Part shown: piece after piece, positions 60,973 through 64,000 of the stretch
Numbering within the stretch: position 1 is the stretch's first letter
How the letters are laid out: every line of letters begins with the position of its first letter
Assembly: GCA_039696685.1 (NCBI GenBank)
Contig: CP155566.1
Location: 2,046,001 to 2,110,000 of the forward strand
Length of the DNA stretch: 64,000 nt
Reading direction: 5' to 3'
Origin: Vibrio sp. CDRSL-10 TSBA
Lineage (GTDB): Bacteria > Pseudomonadota > Gammaproteobacteria > Enterobacterales > Vibrionaceae
Made by a program: the position numbers and the translations under genes
Notes under the pieces: generated by a model
What the model was told of the DNA's origin: nothing
What the model saw: the letters and a program-made list of their open reading frames with translations, nothing else
Databases searched by the model: none

Positions 60973-61025
60973 AAAAAAGTTCGGCCATACACCCGGCCGA
61001 AGCCGGGAATATGTACCGAACCTTT
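60973..61025 (-). terminator. RTX adhesin gene terminator
   Basis: Minus strand: AGGTTCGG...CCCGGC-ttcg-GCCGGG...CCGAACTTTTTT, a long interrupted stem with tetraloop core and T6 tail, 21 bp after the stop codon. Confidence 0.88.
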
Positions 61026-61045
61026 ACATGCTTACCTGAACAGTA

Positions 61046-64000
61046 TTAGCTGTTGGTTGGATCGTGCTTAATGATATCGCTCAACAGCAAACTGGTGATA
61101 TCCGAGCTGCTCGACTGGTCGTTAAGACCAAACTGACTCGCACTTCCACTCAACACGATAGACTGGCTGTGACTGTCTTCACCCGTGCCGGTTTCAAACG
61201 TCAGTTCGATGTCGTTGTCTTCCACTTTGACATTGACGTGTGCCAGCAGATCTTCCATCGAATCACGTCCCAGGTCTTCCATCATTTGTGACAGATCCAG
61301 CTTGTCACCTTGGTGGAAATCAGTAATCACATCCATCTGGTGTTTGTATTCATGGTCATTCTGGAACTCACCATCAAACACAAACAGGTCATTACCTTCA
61401 CCACCAGTCAGAATGTCGTTACCCAGACCTCCAACCAGGATGTCATCACCGGCGCCGCCGTTAAGTGCGTCATCGCCTGTGCCGCCACGTAAGGTATCGT
61501 TACCGTCACCACCGAACAGATGATCGTTACCAGAACCGCCGAAGATAAGATCGACACCACCTTCGCCATAGATGTAATCATCACCGCGGCCGCCATGCGC
61601 AATGTCAACATATGCGTTACTTGCTCCGCTGATATTAAGCGCACTGTCTTCATCATTCGGATCGACTAGCCAATCGCTGTCATGACCCGTACCAAAGGCC
61701 TCCATGACTTCCTGGGCTGCTGCTTGCTTCTGTGCAGCAGTGGCATTGTCATCCAGACCTTCAACATGGCTGTCGCCAAGGAAGATAACGTCATCACCAT
61801 CGCCAAGGAACACATCATCACCACCGGCACCGACGTTTACTACAAGGCCATTTTCACCGTATTCAACAACGCTGGATGTACTCGCGATATCCACAGGAAA
61901 CCGAAGACCAGTGGACCGAATCACCATCATTGAACACATGCACGGTATCAACAGCGTCAAGCGTGGAGTTAATATCGTAACCGGTGACAAACGTCATGGT
62001 GCTGGAGCTGGAATCCCCATCATTATCGGTCAGGGTATAACCAAACTCGATGCGCTGAGATTGATCTTGATTAGCACCTATGAAACGGTAATCTCCGCTA
62101 ACTAAATCGATAACTAATTGGTATTCATTGTCTCGATAGATGGTAAGTTCATGACTATCAGAGTTATACCAGGCGCTTAGGTTATTATCACATCCGGTTC
62201 TGTATACACAATTCTGGTCAAAACTAAACACCACCCCTTCAACAGTCAACTGACTTAAATAACCGCCATCAGCACCAAAACTATTCCCGCTCTCAGTTAA
62301 AGAGCCTTCAATAATCTTAACTTGCGACTGTTGGATCACATTCGGAAGATCACTTGCTGCAGACACAACGACCGCAGAGCTATCTGTGTTGTTAAAGCCA
62401 TCGTAAGCAATCATATTTAGCTGGTCTACGTCGACATTAGAGCCAAACCCGTACGAAATACTAGTGATCCCGTTAGTCTCCAGATGGTCTAACCATGTAG
62501 CTAGTTCAGACCGATTTACAGAATTGTCATTCTTCCACGGACCGAACCCGTCATGCCCATTCGGTTTGCCGTCGGACAAGAAATAACTCACGTTTGTTGC
62601 ATCGCTAAGAGAACTACCTTCACTCCACTGCTGTGCTGCAAACTCTAATGCTTCGTCATAGTCAGCTTGCCCTTTAGCCTGAGACGGATTGCTTGTAGAG
62701 CCATTGTCATAGAGATTGTTAACCAGAGCTAGCGCATCGTCTACATCAAGCCATGCAGTTGAACCCTCAAGCCATGCAGTATCACTAAACACAATCAACT
62801 GAACTTTGGTTTCACCTAATGACTGATACTGCTCGAGAATATCAGTCACTGCCTCTCTGACATCATTCTGCCCATTTGATGAAGCTGAAATGTCAACGAT
62901 CAACTGAACATTAGCACCTTCCTTAGTTTGCGGAGCAGAGAAACTCGAATATCTCAGAAGTAGTAGGTACATCATCTTCAATAGCAATCGCAATGTTACC
63001 CGAAGTTGAACCAACACCGTTTGCGGCAGTAACCGGCACCTCTAGAGTCAGAGTGTCTGAGTTTTCAGGATGATCAATCGCCCCAAATAGTTCTGTGCTC
63101 ACGTGCCCATCACTGTCCACGACTACTTCAATCACCCGGTCACCGTTAGCCAAGCCGGTCAGAGTCTGGCCATCGTTCGACAGTTGCCACTGGATAGTGT
63201 CTCCGTTTGAGCTCAATGTTTGCTCAGGCACCTCAAGCGACAGTGTCCCTTGACCAGTTAACGTAACATCACCTTCATCCGTGGCAGAATCAGTGATGCC
63301 ATTGTTTGGCTGATCCAATGAAGAATCCGCAATACCGTTATCCAACCCCTCTTCCGAGACAGTCAGCATTAGATTACTTACTGTTGGTGGTGTTAGCGGA
63401 GTGACAGCAAAGCCGCCAATCGCGATATCACCATCGCCATCAGTGGCATAAACAGTGAAATTAATATCCACGTCACCATCAGTGGCTGACATCGCCTGAT
63501 ACTGATAGAACTCCCATTGACCAGTTGCCGGAGTGAATTCCAATCGGAACACTAGTGAACCATCAATGCCCTCACCTGTAATAGTGTTAGTTCTATTACC
63601 ATCAGTGACAATCAGAACCCCTGGTGCGATTTCCCAGTCAGCATCATTAAAGCCCAACGCGATAGAGCCTACGCCATCAGCACCCCACTCAACATCAACC
63701 TGTCCGCTTCCATAAGCTATCGATTGCGGTTCGGTCGTATCTGAGCCAATAAACTCAATCGACTTAATAGTAAAGTCGCTGTTGTCGCTGTCGTTGCCAA
63801 CCTGGTTGTCCGTGGCCCGAATAACCACTTTGTCAAAACCGCCATCCTGAGCGATGATAAAATCAGCGGACGCATTACCATTATCATCTTCAGATGCAAA
63901 AGTCTGAGTCGAGATCAAAACACCATCACGCCAGAACTCAACTTCACCCGACTCTTTTTCACCACCATAGAAGTAGCCAAAGTCAACGCTAAATCCGTAA
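61046..64000 (-). CDS. Giant RTX adhesin, C-terminal part (VWA domain, calcium repeats, type I secretion signal)
   Basis: The frame is open to the window edge, so the 5' part is missing. In order: cadherin-like/VCBS-type beta repeats ([33 protein letters not shown]), a VWFA domain with MIDAS motif DISASSN and FLSDGKPNG, then eight consecutive nonapeptide Ca2+-binding RTX repeats ([27 protein letters not shown]...), and a C-terminal [14 protein letters not shown] secretion region. Two frameshifts at GAAAC 62940-62944 and GAAAC 61897-61901; repair restores [20 protein letters not shown] and [20 protein letters not shown]. LapA-like surface adhesin exported by type I secretion; the exporter genes are not in the window. 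Confidence 0.9.

Overview
The window is bacterial chromosomal DNA from a gammaproteobacterium, almost certainly a Vibrio. Gene content and order (clpA-clpS / cspD / icd / rluE / hisGDCBHAFI / hns / gsk / mnmA-hflD-purB / htpX / bioABFCD / serS-rarA-lolA / dusC / ackA-pta) follow the core large-chromosome layout I associate with Vibrio cholerae and its relatives. The single-chain isocitrate dehydrogenase, an H-NS of VicH type and the lysine-riboswitch/NhaC pair also fit. The species cannot be fixed from the sequence alone. No mobile element, CRISPR array, rRNA or tRNA gene was recognised.

Layout. 0.1-7.2 kb: ClpAP protease and adaptor, cold-shock protein, isocitrate dehydrogenase, a 23S pseudouridine synthase. 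7.3-14.7 kb: complete eight-gene histidine operon with a His-rich leader peptide and attenuator. 15-18 kb: a receiver-less sigma-54 activator facing an NhaC-family transporter that sits behind a lysine riboswitch. 18.4-24.2 kb: H-NS, inosine-guanosine kinase, mnmA-hflD-purB. 24.3-30.4 kb: an eight-gene, tightly overlapping operon (SnoaL-like, SDR, FAD oxidoreductase, DUF1365, cyclopropane synthase-like, DUF2878, chalcone-isomerase-like, DUF3833) behind a perfect 28-bp TTGTACAA palindrome; this resembles light/singlet-oxygen lipid regulons. 30.7-36.2 kb: glpFKRD glycerol regulon. 36.7-43.2 kb: htpX, a small conserved-looking protein, and the divergent biotin genes around a BirA operator. 43.4-53.2 kb: ybiB, serS, rarA, lolA, a SEC-C protein, dusC and an ABC importer. 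53.9-60.7 kb: yfbV, ackA-pta, a DUF4010 membrane protein, a glutathionyl-hydroquinone reductase. 61.0-64.0 kb: the C-terminal part of a giant RTX/VWA adhesin running off the window edge.

The most remarkable property is at the DNA level. Twenty-eight of about 55 genes carry a frameshift, 32 sites in all, and every one is repaired by removing one A:T pair from GAAAC (or GTTTC), restoring GAAC (or GTTC). The strand is independent of gene direction, no other indel class is seen, and essential genes (serS, lolA and others) are hit. So these are not pseudogenes; they look like a systematic, motif-specific read-out error at a subset of GAAC/GTTC sites. GAAC/GTTC is the core of the Dnd DNA-phosphorothioate modification known from E. 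coli B7A and Salmonella Cerro 87, where only part of the sites carry sulphur. I therefore propose that the assembly may carry a fingerprint of an epigenetic backbone modification whose genes lie outside this window. Gene entries below give the repaired reading frame and the position of each GAAAC/GTTTC.
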